A DNA stretch of 64,000 nucleotides from Lethocerus indicus (GCA_019843655.1 JACDQD010000003.1:8310925-8374924); one strand, 5' to 3'; shown: positions 43,001 through 58,000, counted from the first letter of the stretch. Numbers and translations: made by a program. The notes: a model not told the origin generated them from the sequence alone.

Positions 43001-46000
43001 CACTTCTTCTGTTTTGTTTTTAATTTTTGTTTCGTATTTTCAGACTTGAGGCCGTCGGGATTGAGAATTGAAATTTTCACTTCTGGACAATCCGCCTGCG
43101 TACCTATCGCGCGGATCGGTGTATTATGTAATTTTTCAGACTAGTAAACAGAATTTCGTCCGAATTTGGGACGGCATTCGTGGAAAAACGAGCGATAGCG
43201 AGGTAAGCCGCCCGTTGAAGGTAAAAGCGCGAATATACCTTCAGCCACCCACTACAAAACAAACCTATTATATTACAATAGTAATAGTATCTTTTCAGAG
43301 TTTTTCTAGACTTTTTTTTCCATAAACTATTAAGATAATTTCCGTTATTTAGCATTACGTTAGTAAGTTTTTTCCTATCGGAGATGTGGTTACCACGATT
43401 TACTTGGTATCTTATTGTTCAATAAAAAACATGACGCATAAAACGGCAAATAATTTACTGGATTATTGAATACGAACAGTGCGCGTTTTCCAGTATTTCA
43501 AATTAGGAAAAGGCATTTTGTTATCGCGGGTAAATTTGAAATTTTCGACGTCGCAATCTTGTCCTTAAAGTGGGAAGTGGTGGTGAAAATTGAAGTTGTG
43601 GTGAAAATCGCGGTTTGAAAGTGTAAACTGTAAGGGGTTGGGGTGGGCGGGTTGATTCTGCTCAATTGAGCAGTTGGGCGGGTGTGGGGGTGGGTGGGGG
43701 CGACCCACCCTCCAATGGTGGACCCGTCTCCATGGAGATGCCCAATGCAAACAAACGCCCCCCACCCTTAGCTAAAACAGCCCTTAGCCTTAGCCTTCCT
43801 CTTCTTCCCCCTTAGCTCCCTACTTGGTTTCCTTACTTGACATTCCTCACGGCCAATCTATTCTTGTTCGATAAACTAAAATGGAATACTTCTTACACCG
43901 CTATAAGTCCAAATTCTAGCTGTATGTAATTACATCTCGTAAATTAAATTACTTGTATTTACAAAATAGAAATATTTCTTTTGTAATATCCTTTAAGTGA
44001 ATTACTCCGCTGATATAATGAATCTTTAACGTTGATACAATAAAATCTTTCCTTATGAGTAATAAAAATTACCAATCCTGGCAGGTCCATCCATACGGAT
44101 ATGGATGGAAATATAATCAATGTTATGGGAATTAATGACGGCAGATCACATCGTTACTTCCAAATTTTAATTTGGAAATTCTCACGCCATGTTAGTTTTA
44201 GTTATTATTACCTATTTGCGTATAATTGTTCTAACTATTAATTCTAGGTCTAGTCGCAGTGTAGGAAACGGCATAAATGAATAAACTTGGGATTCATTCG
44301 TGAATTTCTTGACGGTTGCCAGCAACCTACAAAGGTTGGGCAACTTAATTATAAAGACTCTTGGGTGATTTTATGAAAGTTAAAATATAATTTTACGAAA
44401 TGCCAGTAATACAGACGATGTTTTTCATTTTCAATTTATATCTACAACTAATTTTATTTAATACCCATACAATTACAACATTACATTTCTAACGGGATGT
44501 CTGCGAGAGGAAAGAGGCAATATTGCCTTCAAATAGTAAGTTAAAACCCTAAAATCTGGTAAAATACCTCTTACTAACCGAAAATCCGGAGGTATCGTTT
44601 TTATCCAGGAGCTTTTTGCCGCGGCAGAGGAAACCGCCCACTCGACCGCCTGTTCACTTCATAGGATTACCGCGATTTTTTAAAAGCTTTCGTATAAAGA
44701 GATTACCGGCGGAAAAATCCGCTCAACTATTTAATCCGTAAAAGGGGGAAAGAAATAAAATCCTTTTTGTATAAATAAAGAAAAAAAAATTCGGCTTGTA
44801 ATCCAGGTAAACCTGCATTGATAAAGAACAGGTTTAAAACGAAAGGAGGAATATTATGAATTTCGTTTGCTTATATTATAAAATTAAAGATGGGGAAATG
44901 TTTCTGTTATTGGACCCGGTTGTAAGTTATAACTGGATAGTGGGGAGAAGCCATATTCCTGGATAGTGGGGAGAAAAGGACCGAAACCGGTTCAGCCAAT
45001 TGTATAGCAGTGTTCCCCACCAGTAATGGCTACTAAGAATTTCCCACCATTTTGTGTAAAAATAGGCCGAAATAAATTGCAAATTTGAATTCTTAGCAAA
45101 CAGTAATGAGTGTGGGTCTTTATTATAAGAAAATAATACATATTAATGTACTGTACTGAATAAATAAAGGCGATACGATAATATTATAATGGATAGCGTG
45201 TAATTATGTTTCAAATGGCAGTATAAATCTGTGAGAAGTAATCTGTAAAGGGGAAAGACTTTTAATTAATGGTCGGACTAATTAAAGCGACAAGATGAAT
45301 ATTCAGACCGTGAATTGAAATTTTCCGTGGAGCCGAATACCGGCTGAATTCAATCGGATAACGAAATTAAAAGTGTAATTAATCTTTAATAAGGGTTTGC
45401 AGGGAAAAAACGAAATTCAGGTCCCACCGAGATTTGAACTCGGATCGCTGGATTCAAAGTCCAGAGTGCTAACCATTACACCATGGGACCCTGCAAAGGC
45501 CGCATTTTCGCATTTAAATTATCGCTACAATTAATGCTCCATTTCTTACATTGTTTATTCATTTTATAGCATGTATTTTGCAAGAGTATCGCGTCGAGCA
45601 TAAATTAGTAATTTTCCCACAAAGACTCAGCCCTCAGAGCCCTCAAAGACGGTTAGAGAAACTCCATTTTTCAGTTCTGCGGCACTTTACAACTCTCTAT
45701 CTTATTATTTAGTGATCGATTTTTATCGAACTTACGAGATGCCGTATAAGTGCTTTTATTTCTCATACTAATAGAAGAATGTTCGCATTACCTGCACTCT
45801 GGCCTCTGTCAGGTTAATCTTCATTGCAAGATCTTCTCTGGTGAATACATCTGGATAGTGAGTTTGGGCGAAGGCGCTTTCAAGTTCTTCAAGCTGTTTT
45901 GGGAAACAGAAAATGAAATCAATTAAAAACTAGCCGATACTAGTTGTATTTTAAAACTAGGCAGTTCTCTCAGTGTTATGGTTTTGAATTGCGCAATAAT

Positions 46001-49000
46001 GCTAATTGTTATTTGTTGCAACCATATTACACTATTCGTCCGTTCATACTTAACAATGTTGATTTTAAAAGAGGAATTGTACTGTTATACAACTACTTGA
46101 TTATGGTCATTAGAAAATAATAGAATGTTTAATAATAAGAAAACAATATGGTATCGACAGTGTGCGAGGGGATTATATGTCTGTGTATATATGGCCAACA
46201 CGGACCTTCACCAATAATGATTACATCGATTATTAAATTTTATGAACGTATATTAGTCTATGTTAATAATTGCGCTCTTTAATATTTGTACGGTCAAGAA
46301 AATTACCTGCTGCAATGTGAACGTTGTTCTGTTACGTCGTTGTTTCCGTCTGACGAACGAGTCGTCGTGGATTGCCGGATGGTAAGAGTAACTCGTGTCT
46401 GAAACAAAGCGGGTCCCATTACAATAGAACTAAAAATAGCGTGTGACTGACAGATATTTAAAAATAAATCTCAATCAAATATTAGGACGTTTGAAAATTA
46501 ACCTGTTATTAGTTTTATTTAAAACTGTAAACGTCTTCAACCGATTTAGATGAACATTGGGTGAAATAGCTGGTCACCATTGAAATTAGCGATCATGGAG
46601 ACATCGTTATCCATTCTGGAATGCAATTGGGCAAGGAGGGAGGAGTTTTTCTTTTTATTGGCAAAACGCAAGCGTATAGAAGGAGGGAGTTGGGCTGAGT
46701 GGGGGGTGGGGAGGTAGAAGGTTGAGGGGGCTCCAAGGGAGAGGAGAAAGCTCTACTAACTTCGTATTGGCCCCATCCCCCACCAGCCACTCAAACCACT
46801 CCTTCCAAGTATTATGCCGAATCACCTAACACCAAACGGGTCGAACCATTTAATTCCGCGCAGGAATGATGATGATATTTATTGGGTGAAATGTCTCAGA
46901 TTGTACTACTTAAATGTGAATATGGAATCAAAATTGCGGTCTAACATTATTATGACCTCGAGACTAGAAACAGTTATTGTACCCTTCCGATGTAACCCCT
47001 CAACAATCCAAATCTGATTTTAATATTTCATATTTAAATGAATGACTCGAAGTGAAATTAGATTTTTTCAACAATTAACTGTTGAAAGTTGTTTGGTGTT
47101 GAAGTTTTGGAAGCAGTTCCTTAGGATATAAGCCGAGGAAAAAGGCGTTTCCCGCATAATTCTTTAATCGCGACGCGCTAAAAAACCAAATCGGATTAAG
47201 TCGGCGCACGCTTGAAAATTTTCTCGACGAGGGCGGAACCGGCAATTTGTAATTCGCTTTCCCGGGCCCCGTTCTTCGCCCTTATCCTCCTCCATCAAGG
47301 ATCATCCGGCGTCTTAGCGGCGCCCTTCCGGAAAAACTCGTCTCAAATTTCATGGCCCTCCTTCCCCAAGATGGAAATTAACCGGATGCCGGGTTTTAAA
47401 GGCCGCCGCCCTTTTACGCCCCGTCCACGAAACCCCTTAACACTTCTCCCCCTTTTATTTTACGACCGCTAATATTAATTAGCAATTAACTCGGACCGAC
47501 CGCCTTCTCGCCAAGAAATATAATCCCACCTTCCTCAATCCGCGATGGATAATCGGCTCCTTCATCTCCTCCCGTCAAATTCTAACCGCATCACAGGATC
47601 TCTATTAAGGTCTTCTCGAAAATGTTTCTTACCTTATTTGTTTCCGATCCGTGTAATTTCGATGCGAGCCTTAATTTCCCTGCATAGATAATGTCGGCGT
47701 CCCTCCCGAACTAATTTCCAGATATCTTAATAAAAGAAGTATGAAACATTCCTTACAAGGCTTGTTTATTATTAGAGATTTGATAAATAGATAATAAGAC
47801 GTTCGAATCATTTCTTTTTTACCTTATTCAAGAATGAATTCAATAACGACGCTAGCCCGGGTGCAGCACCTTACCCGGTAGCCAATCGTTGGGTGTTGCG
47901 CCAGGAGCGCGGGACTTAAAATCCGCGCGGTCGCGGCGGAAGGAAAAGTGAAAAAAACATGGGAAAAAACAATTCCAATTCCATTTCGGCCCTGCCGCTC
48001 TTCCCCACCTCCCCGAAAAGAGAGTTCATGACTAAACAAACGGGCGCGGGGTAGTTTTCAGGGGCCCGTGACGTCACGCCAGAAAAAACTGGTCGGGGGT
48101 TGCAGGGCGGAGTGGGGGGTCGAGCCAAGCGCGGACATATTTAATTTAAAAATTAAGGGCTCCCCAATCCGCCAATTTCCGAAAATACTAAGCCCCTCCT
48201 CGCCCCCCCGGCCCGCTCGGCTCCCGCTGTCAATTTAATTTCCCTTCCGTATTAAAAATTGAACGCCGAAAGCTTTTAAAAATAATTATATAATCTGCTC
48301 TTTATAAATGTAGGAAGCGAGATCCACGCCACCCCCGCCAGCCATGACCCCCATCACTACGACCCCGACAATTTTCTTCCGCTAGTAAAGCGGGGTTATC
48401 CCAGTCCTATTTACATGCAAATTGTTTAGTTCTCGAAAAGAGTTACATTCGTCGTCCAATTGAAATTCCCCGGAACTTTAAAATCCGGCGGCAAAGACCC
48501 GGATTTCACTCCGTAATCCTCAACTTTCATATTTGCACCGCGTAAACGGAATCATTCGGATCGTGCGATCGGTTAAAAATAAGAATTAATTTAAATAAAA
48601 TATTTACTAAAATATACTGGGATGGTCCCGAATATTGGGATTCCTACTGATTTATCATAATTTTATACTCTCGAACGCCGAGCGGATATCCGAGTCTCTG
48701 ACGCATCCCGTTGCTGAATTACGAAATTAAGTTCGAAGTAGTATACAATACTTTCTTGGTACACATAAACGCATTTAACTCCACATTTGACTTATGATTA
48801 TTAGACCTATGATTATTAGACTTAAAAGGCCAAAGGAACAGCACCAGAGCCGGATGTGATTTCAGTTGAACTTTAGTTAAAGTCAGAAGCTGATCCACCT
48901 TTGTCCACGGCGATGTTTTTATTTTCTGACTCCGCCCCGTACGTTTCGCCAGTTTTAAAATGACAGCGTAGGTTTAAAAAAAACAACGAAAAACAGTCGA

Positions 49001-52000
49001 AACAATTCCTCTATAATTAAATTCCAAACGAATTGTCCAATTCTTTTCGTCCCTGTCAGATGACAAACCGAATAACGCCCCCCGTCAATTGACAGGTTAA
49101 ACTTCCCCTGAGGGTTAACGGAAAAAAAGGACGAAAACAATTTTTTCGAGCGTTAAAAAACCTCCCTTAATTTTCACTGGCAGGAATCAATTACATCCCT
49201 AGGACTCGACTCTCCCCCGAATTAAAAAAAACTGGATAACTGAAATAAAGGCGCCCCTCTTTACTATACGCTGACAGTACATATCTTATGTACATATGCT
49301 GTTCATTCTCAACACTATAATTTTGTTATAGAAAATACAATATTGATGATTATGCAATAGTGATATTTCATACAGTTTTACTTTAATATTACATAACAGT
49401 TTTACACTGAGTACACGTTGTAAAGGTAACAAAGTAATGGTAGTTGGTAATGGTGACAAAGGTTAGTCAATTACAAATTGGGGAGAACTTTATTGGAAAT
49501 AGATCGGATTATATCGGATACTTCATTTATTTTTAACTAACAGTTTTCATTGAGTCATCGTTCAAACATCGTTTTCTGCCAAAGTAGAAACGCTTTTTGT
49601 GCAATGTTTCCTTTTTTATACAAATGTATTCCGCTTACCTAGCGCTTTGCTCAGGACGCCGGAAACAAGTCAGGTAGATTTCAGCGTAAAATAACCGGCG
49701 GAAAACAGGAAAATTGAATAGTGCGTTGAATATAGTAAGGTGGAAATGAGTTGAAAATGGTTGTGTGTCGGGTAGAGGGACAGTGAAGTAGGGGAGAGAC
49801 GAATTAGCGCAATATATAACAACCATTAATTGATTCAAATTAACACTGAGTGGGGGACACAACCAGAGCCAACTCTCAAAGCCGGCGGGACAGATTCAAC
49901 AACGCTGGCAAACATCTCCTCGCCTACTTTAACGCGGGAAATTTTCTTTTCATTCAATTGGGTAAAAATACTCAGTAAAGTTAATTGGAACGGACAATTT
50001 TATATTCATCTGGTTCATGGAACCAGATTAAATATGCCGCAACAGAAGTTTCCCTTCGTGGGCTTCTACTTCTACTGAATGCGTATAATACTGTAAGAAT
50101 TTTAGCCATAGGGGTGACATATTGCAATAATTAGAATGATGAATTTACAACAAAAGGCGTTTCTTAAACATTGGTTAGTCAGAAATAGGGACCGGCCGAA
50201 GTGTAAACCGATAAGTACTGAGAGCTGGCCGAGAGCTGAGAGGTGGCAGTCAAGCCGACAGTAATTACCAATTACTGAGCCGTTGTTTCAAGAAAACTCG
50301 TTAAACTCGAAACTTAATTGACAAATTAACATTTACTTTGAAATTCCGGCCATATTGTGGCGTCACCCTAGGGGCGGGGGGAACCGGATTTATGGTCTCC
50401 AGATTCGGAGAAATCGCAGTCGCCGCCCCGTCGGACCGTTAATTATTTAATTTCCGCTTTTAATCGACCTCCCTCGGAGTATGACAACCGTGGGGGGGGG
50501 GGGGACGGACATTCATATTTTATATCGGCGACGTATCAACGACTAGGGATGGAAGGGTTCTATGAAGGGTTGACACCCCTATCCGGTAAATATGACAGCA
50601 TTTCCATATTTCCATGTCAGAGATCGACAACAATCAACTGAATTATAATTAATATTTTTTTCTACTGTCTCCATAAGAAGTTGAGAAGGCGGTGCTTTAC
50701 CGATTAGAAATAGGTTTTAGAATCTATTAGTAACCTAACCTTTATATATGCCTCATTTTTAGAATAGTAACAATGTTGCGGGATATTTCAGGTGCAGCCG
50801 AGATACAAGTACGTAGTGATGGCGATTATCTTGGAAGTTGTTAACTCTTACGAGTGCTTTTAATCATTCGTTTATTCGTCGTTAGGTTAATTATATAAAT
50901 GACTCCTGTACACTGAGGCATGCTGGCAGCGACCCCTCGGTCAGGTGGGCGTTAAAAAACCATCGGGGGCCGTAAAATCGCGGTTATTTTTTTTCCTACC
51001 CGCCTCAAGGGGAGGGAACGGGCAAGGGTGGAACATAACTCTTGAGGGGGTTCTATCCGGGTAATTTCACGCTCACATTCCCCGATTACACACGGCCCCA
51101 CTGTAAACCGATACTAATGGCCCATGTAAATGTAACCCCCACATCTGTTACATATTCCTCGGCCGAGGCGGTCCCCACACATCTCTTCCGACTAATACTT
51201 TCGCAATTATTTAATATTCGGTATGAAATTTCTCCCTGAGGATGGAGTGAAGCCGGTGGAACGTTTATAGGAAATTGATCCATCGACCGGTGGGCCCAGA
51301 GCATGCGAGATAGAGTAAACAATCTTTACGGTAAATGACGAAGTTAATTAATTTCCTGTTGTTCTCATTACCTCAACGATTAAATATCCGTACAGAACAC
51401 TAAACATCACCCCTACGAAGCGTTCACATCTCTGGGTTACCGCCACCGTAATGGCCTTGCCCAGAATATGGTAGCCGAACCAAAAACTCTTCTTTAGATG
51501 CGTCGTTGTTGGATGCTTAAAAATCAGGATTAATGTAAGTACTCGTACAAAACAGTTTGACGCAAACGACGATTTAATTTCGCAGAGCGGAAATACCCTG
51601 GCCTAAGCGATATTAACACGAAGATCGGAGGCGGTGTTGTCATCCGGAGTCGTACATTCCTCCTACGTTTTTTCCTCCGTTCCGGCCTCATAAATTAATA
51701 GAGGCTAATTGACATTGAAGAAAGAACGTCCTATTAATAGCTTTTAACGGTTTATTCACACAAAAGTCGTCACTCTCTCGCTGCCTCTCTCTCTTTCTCG
51801 CCGCCGGCTGCCCCCTTACTAAAGAGGCCGTAAAACCGCCCATTTATGAGAGAGACAGAGAGAAGAATCCCGTTACTTGGAGAATGAAGGAGAGGACGAG
51901 ATGTGTCGCAGTAATTTTGTAAACTCCATGACGGGGTTCTCCGCCTCTTACAAGTCGCGGTGGCGGTGGCGGCGGCGGCGCTCGTTATTTATGGGATATG

Positions 52001-55000
52001 ACACGAGCGGAGGACTCCGCGAGTTGCGTGGCGTCATTTAATGAAGTCATAACGAGTCAAACAGAAATTGAGAATTGAGGCAATCGTGGCCCCCGAGACG
52101 CCTCCACCGTTCCGCCACGACCAAATTACACAATCACACTACTACGCCCTATAAACGCGCGGCAGTCTCCATCATGTGAACCCCGTTAATCTTGTTTCCA
52201 GTTCCACTGAAAGGTTGATTTTTTGGAATTGTTAGGAAGGCGCGAACAGTTTAGTGTGTCCAACTGGAGAACTATATAATGAGTACGTAAATCGTAGGTC
52301 ATAGTAATATCGGAGGTTATTTGAAATAACTATACTACTTAGGTGGAAGCGGAAGGAAGAGGAATGAAGTTGAACTTGATGTCCATAAGAAGTTTTAATA
52401 AGATGAGAAAACACGATTATCACGATTATTATTACTGAGAGCAGTGGTGCTCCACAATATATCAAAAAGAACTGAAATTCGCGCTGTAGAAGTGTCGTCG
52501 TTGTGTTATGGTCGATTCTAATAATCAATCGCCGAGTCTTCCCTCCGAGTACTACCTCTTTACCTCATCCCCACCCTCTCTTCTTCCTCGGCTTATACCC
52601 GAGGATTAAGAGAAAGGGGGGTGGGAGAAACTGGTGGGAGGGAGAAACAAGGCGTTGTTTAAAATATTCAGGGACAACAAGTTGTTCGGTGGTCGGGTTG
52701 TACCGGCGGTCGGATTTATAAAGCGGCCGCCGTGGAGAGGTGCCCATTTAATGAGCGGGGATTATCGAAGACGGGGGCAGGGCGCGGGGATGAAAATTTA
52801 AAACGAGAACAACCGACCACTTTCCCTGCTAAAGGAATTGCCCGAAATCCGATTTAGCCAGGGCCCGAGAGCCTCTCTTAATTTCTGTTTCGCCCCTTAA
52901 GCCTCCACCAACCTTTTTAATTACCCCCCCCGCCGCCACCTCCACTAACCCATCCTCTCAAACAGTCGCTGATGCGGGATTAATTCCGCCGGCGAACACC
53001 ATCCAGAGATAACGAACTTTTTCAGTCGCCAGTTAAGAATATACGTCACATTTCAAATGGATTTAAATTTTTCTATTCTCTATTTATAAACATATATTTC
53101 CCCCGGCTCCTAGAAATAAGCACGTAAAGGGGCCCCCAAGAGCCTCAGATTTCACCTTAAAAACAATGTCGAGTATGTACCAACATTGGTGAATCTGGTT
53201 TCTCTTCGGGGAACGCGTCCGACTTCGCGCGCCCCTCCAATCCGGGTCGCCGGCGGCGGATTACGGCGACCGGTTGTCGCCCATAAAATTATCGCTATTT
53301 ACAAAAATACCGCGTCAATTGATGCGTCGTGATTGATTGCTAATTGAATGATCGATTGACCTCGCGACGTTTTGATTGGGTCAATTATTTTAGTGAGAAA
53401 AGATAGAGTGAGAGAGAGAGAGAGCGAGAGAAACGGGAGGGAGGGAGCCTGGACGGCGGAGGACAGTCGCCCAGGGCGTGACTCCATTAACCGAATTATA
53501 GATGCCGAGATGCTGACAAACACGTCCACACCGTCTCCAGCGGCCACGTTTCAAGTGCCACAAGCCAGACACTTATTTACCCAACCCCAGCACCCAAGGA
53601 ATCATTCAGAACAAGTCTTCACTTACTCCAGGTTAATATTTCCCAGGTATTTTGGTTAGCAGAACAAATCAAATTCTTTGGTATCGTTCCGGCCAATTTC
53701 TTTTCCTTTCATTATTCTTTATGTTAGTAATTAATTATCGAAAAGTATTACTTATTAGTTGTACCCTTCCATGAAGCAGTTGCCGGTGAAAAGTTTCTAA
53801 CTGCTAACATACATAACGTAAAGCGTTACTCAGAAAGGTGTTAGTAATAGAAAATATGTTTATTCAAATAGAACTCATTTTCAACTAGGCCTAATCCCGC
53901 TTTTATTTTATTTCACGGCGTGTCTTTCGGCATTATTGTTGTATCCGATCATTCTCTTGTTCAGGACTCAAAAACCGGGAGTTTTATGGGATTAAAATTC
54001 GGTAAATAATTGGTGAGGAAAGAGCGACGGCGGTTCTCTGCAGTTTTGGCGGTGTCTCTTTTGTTGAGGAGCCGTGACCCCCTAAGCCCCCAAGTAAGAG
54101 GGGCAGAATGGGAGACAAAAACAAGAGTTAAAAACTGAGTTAAGGCGCTTTGCTTCGGTATCGACTCGTCTCCCTCAGCTCGCTCTCCTCTGGGACCAAC
54201 CGCCATTGTTTTCAAAATCACATCCGCGACCCCCTTCCTTCCCCCACCGCCAACAATATTCTTGTCTGTCCCTTTCCCTTCTTTGCCCAATATTCCAATC
54301 TCAACTGTCTTATTCCATAGGACGCATATTCAAATTTTTACAAAAAATATATAAAATATTGCACACTTAAGCTGGAGACTGAACGCTTGTTTCTCGAGGG
54401 TCACTGTTTCGGATAGTCACTTCTGGCACGTGCATTCATACGGAATGATCTATGTTTTATATCATCCAATAATTATTCACTCGGAAATTCTAGACTGAAA
54501 ATCACGACCGAATATTAATTAGGACCTAATTTAATTGGCCTAAAACGTGGGTGGAATCCGTCCGTGCGTTAGGACCGGACGCCATTCACTTATTGGAGGC
54601 CGTTTTAAGGGGGGTCTGGGTGAAAATGATGTACCGGTTGTAATTGGATCGAGCATAGACTTGGACAGCGTCTCGAATTTCGCCTGTCAGTTTTGGACAG
54701 ACGTGTAGAACGGAGCTGAGGGCCGGGCTGGACGGTGAGTTCTCGCCGGTAATTGGAAATTGAAATTGGTGCCGGGGCGCGTTGTTTGGTGGGCCGTGGC
54801 CCCGGCGGGTGTCTGTTGCCGCGAGAGTGAGAGAGAGAGAGAGGAGAGGGAGGGAGGGAGGGAGGGAGGGAGGGAGAGAGGGAGAGAGAGAGACAGAGCC
54901 CTCCTGCATTATGTACAGGCCGGGCCTCTACCCGGCCTCTGCCGTTATTGTATTATTGAAGAGTAGAGAGCGAGAGCGGGATGGAGATAGGGCCGCCGGA

Positions 55001-58000
55001 GAGGGAGCGAGCGAGAGGGAGACACTCTATGTTAATTCCCTTTGCCTTTCCCGGCTACTAATATCATCATCCGGTACACGGCTTAATATTATCACTGATA
55101 CCGTGTCTAACTAACCCTATCGCTCTCTCTGTCTCTCCCGCGCCCGCTGCGCCGCTCCTACTTATTGAATTACACCTAAAGTTCCTTATAGTTGATGAAT
55201 AATTGATAGCATGTATAAACACGTAGAGCATTTCGCCCTCCTCCTCCTCCCTCCCAACGCCACCGCGTCCCCTTTCTACGTATTATGCTCGTCTCGGAGA
55301 ATTGGTGTCACGAACTTATTTATTGTCCGTTTGACTTCTTAAAACAATTCCGTAGCCGACGGATATAAGTGGGGCCGGAGAAGGCTACTTCGATTTATTC
55401 GGAGCGAATATTAAATTTAGGTCATATCCCTGGGGTATGGACCGGTCTGTTATTGGGACTGAAAAATATCCACATAATTTCCACATAGTTTATAGTTTCT
55501 ATGCCTGTCTAATACTTTGGATTTAAGTAATCATTGAAGTCGCCTATACTCGCAACGAGCGAAGAAAGGTTAACATTTTCTATAATTATTTTATGAAATT
55601 ACATAAGAAAGACGTGATATAATAATTTACGTCACCTCCTAGACATTGAACTGACACATTAACAACATTAATAAGCGAGTGAGGCGTAATGATGTAGAGA
55701 AAACCGTGCGTCAACGTATAAATTCGGACGGAAGCGTCCCGTCGTTTATTTTCGTCTGGTCCCTCGAGGCGTCCTTCCGAAGGACAAAGTGGAAAATCAA
55801 ATGTCTTCGGTGTTTTCCCCGGCTCTCTGACTGTAATTCAATCCAACGTGACGACCGGGCTGGGGACACCGAATGGATGTGATGAAACGGTGGTGATTGG
55901 AGGCCGGGGGCGGATAAGAGGAGGCGGAGGCGGATACGTGAACGTGTCATGAGGTGTATGTGCCGAGTGTACGTGATAATGCGTTGCTCTGAAGCCTCAC
56001 CGGCCGTGGTAGAGATAGAGGTAGAGATACGGGGAGTTGTGGCGGTTGATGGTAGGAGGCGGGGAGGGGTAGTAGCAGTAGTAGCTCAACGCCCCATCAT
56101 TGAATTACCGACTCTCCCCAGTCATCCCCTATTCGGGCCCCCAACTCAATCCTCCCTACATCCCTCCCTCTGTCGTTTCCTATCCACATAATCACCTCTA
56201 TATTACGCGCGCACACACACACTGGCAGTGAGGCGCTCTCTGCACGGCGGCACTGATGGTGGTGGTGGTGGTGGTGGTGGTCCCTGCATCAACTACTAAC
56301 TAGGATTGTTCGTTTGGCACCCTCTTGACTCCCTCAAGGTCTCCTCGGGCCCGTCTCCTCTCCCACGCTCCCTAATTTTCGACCCTGTCCAGAAGTCAGA
56401 TCATGATTCCGCCTCCCGCCCTCCTCCCCCACTTTCGCTCGCATTTTATTTCACTTTATCGACCCATTGTGGTCTGTTCCGGGGCGAACGTTTGACGTCC
56501 GATGAGGAATGTGATCATTTTACCCGAATATAATGGAACAAAATGAAAAGGTATGCCATATGATAAATGGTAGAAGTCCCATTAACTACAAGGTTAATAC
56601 AAATATCGCACATGTCGTGTGTGTTCTCTCTCCTCTCACTGGTTTCGTTTTTTGCTAGACCGGTTTCGGCTGCTCGCCATCTTCAGTAGCGGTGTTAGTC
56701 ACTTTGGCACTTTGGATATTTTTTGGGCATCCTCACTGCACTGTCACTGTCAGTTGTACTAGTAGAAGTCAAACCAATCTGGTATTGTGTATTTACGATC
56801 ATAAAAGTTTTCCTGTTGATCCAAAATTTGTGGAAAAAAGTTTATTTTTAGCAATCTAATTAATCGGTGCAAGTGCACCCAACGAACTTTAGTTAAGTAC
56901 ATTTCCACACCGCACTCAGGGGGCGCTAGATTAAATTTTCACATAAAATCGATTTTTGTGAAACTAGCGTCCCCATGAGTGTGGTCCGGAAATGTACTTA
57001 ACTAAAGTTCGTTGGGTGCACTTGCACCAATTAACTAGTTTACTAAAAATAACTTTGTAACAAAAAATAAATAAATAAAACATTGTACGATCGTAAATAC
57101 AGAACACCAGATAGGTTTGATAACCTGCTGGTTAAAAAGTGTGTGTGTGCATCCAGTGAAAATGTCGATATTTATTTATCGAGGTAAAGAATATTGTAAG
57201 TTGTAAAACTGCATCCGAGGTGTGAACACAGTGGAGGCAGTAGCGACCTGGAAGGATATTTTTCTGCCCGGAACCCCCCGCGGGAATTTTTTTTCCACCC
57301 CTGTGGAGGTAATTCCCGTGGCTCGGGTACCGGTTTTGGGCAGTTACCATTTGTTTCCATCCCGGGCTCTTACGGAAGTCATCTTCAATTCAATTAAGCT
57401 CCCGGCGAAGCCCGTTGGGCGATGGGAGGAGGAGGAGGAGGAGGAATAGGAGGAGGACGCGGGGTTGTGAAAAAGGGCAAAACAGGCGTTATCCTTTTAA
57501 TAAACTCGCTTCGTTATCCGCGGCCCAGCGCTAATGCTCTTTCGGGTTCTCTGCGGAGGCTCCCCTCCACCCGGCGGGCTCTTATTCGATTTTGCTCGCG
57601 GCTAGGAAGGCTCGATAATTGAGTAGTGAACTTATTTTCGTTTTAACTCCCCGACATATAACGAAGAATAGGCGGAGGAACATTTCCCTCAACGGTTAGA
57701 CAATATATATTACTAAAGGATTTTAAAAAACTAATTATTTCAGGTAAACGCCGGATATATATTGAATTATTTACACTACTTTAATACATAGGGGTTTTTC
57801 ATCCGTGTTTTCCCTCGTTGATTATAATTTATTTTTTACAATCCGAAAAATATTTTGTCTCATGCATTAATTAAACAGTGAGTTTAGAAGGTACTTGTTA
57901 TTTAGATGCTATGTCGTAATATATATAGAGTAGATAATATGTTGGAATTCATACAGAAATTTCGTATAGGTATAAAAAATACATATTATTTATCAATTTC

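Larger units (their letters stand above)
36222..45791 (-). other. Drgx intron 3
   Basis: 9570 bases, GT-AG, interrupting the homeobox between positions 46 and 47. Contains the tRNA-Gln gene on the same strand, a 26-base-period duplication of ctggatagtggggaga (44933 and 44959) and GC-rich patches at 36.6-36.9 and 37.5-38.1 kb. No other gene seen. Confidence 0.8.
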
